Source: Porites lobata | Taxonomy: Eukaryota; Cnidaria; Anthozoa; Scleractinia; Poritidae | Length of the DNA stretch: 64,000 nt | Assembly (NCBI GenBank): GCA_942486035.1 | Contig: CALNXK010000134.1 | Location: 272,501 to 336,500, forward strand | Direction: 5' to 3' | Position numbering within the stretch: the stretch's first letter is position 1 | Content: more notes on this DNA, generated by a model | Databases searched by the model: none | Told to the model about the DNA's origin: nothing | Seen by the model: the letters and a program-made list of their open reading frames with translations, nothing else | The DNA's letters: not shown here

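Overview
The window is animal nuclear DNA: a multi-exon gene with standard GT-AG introns, a low density of coding sequence, and introns full of short inverted-repeat elements, tRNA-derived repeats and broken retrotransposons. The repeat families (a tRNA-headed SINE, Penelope-like elements, a LINE with a C-terminal C2H2 finger) and the GPCR fragment look like those of anthozoan cnidarians, probably a stony coral. That is an inference from pattern memory, not a search result.

One gene dominates: an axonemal dynein heavy chain on the minus strand, from beyond 64000 down to 7213. I could place 58 exons (about 12.9 kb of coding sequence, about 4,280 residues). From exon 9 to exon 58 all 49 junctions agree in reading phase. 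Going 5' to 3' (high to low coordinates) they encode the N-terminal tail, the linker, AAA1 (P-loop 44.7 kb, DEFN Walker B 43.3 kb), AAA2 (39.9 kb), AAA3 (32.4 kb), AAA4 (28.7 kb), the coiled-coil stalk and microtubule-binding tip (27.9-23.8 kb), AAA5/AAA6 (23.4-15.8 kb) and most of the C-terminal domain (14.7-7.2 kb). Details in AAA1, AAA2 and the AAA3 linker fit DNAH14 best. The 5' end lies outside the window. The usual last 80-100 residues were not found downstream of 7213.

At the left edge (84-3293, plus strand) is a broken three-exon gene with a RING finger and a putative cysteine-peptidase C-terminus. Between it and the dynein gene (3.3-7.2 kb) are fold-back elements, a TIR element and a SINE.

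The dynein introns hold a class A GPCR fragment interrupted by a dead LINE (11.0-12.4 kb), a 985-bp TTAA-flanked inverted-repeat element (17.9-18.9 kb), three copies of one short TIR family, a decayed Penelope-like element (34.3-35.8 kb), a minisatellite (38.5-39.1 kb), a near-perfect hairpin beside a splice donor (42.3 kb), a decayed LINE tail (57.4-57.85 kb) and several tRNA-like repeats. The most interesting observation is that one phase-symmetric 84-nt dynein exon (18127-18210) lies inside an arm of the TTAA element, so it is probably an exonised transposon segment. No CRISPR array, rRNA gene or bacterial-type operon is present.
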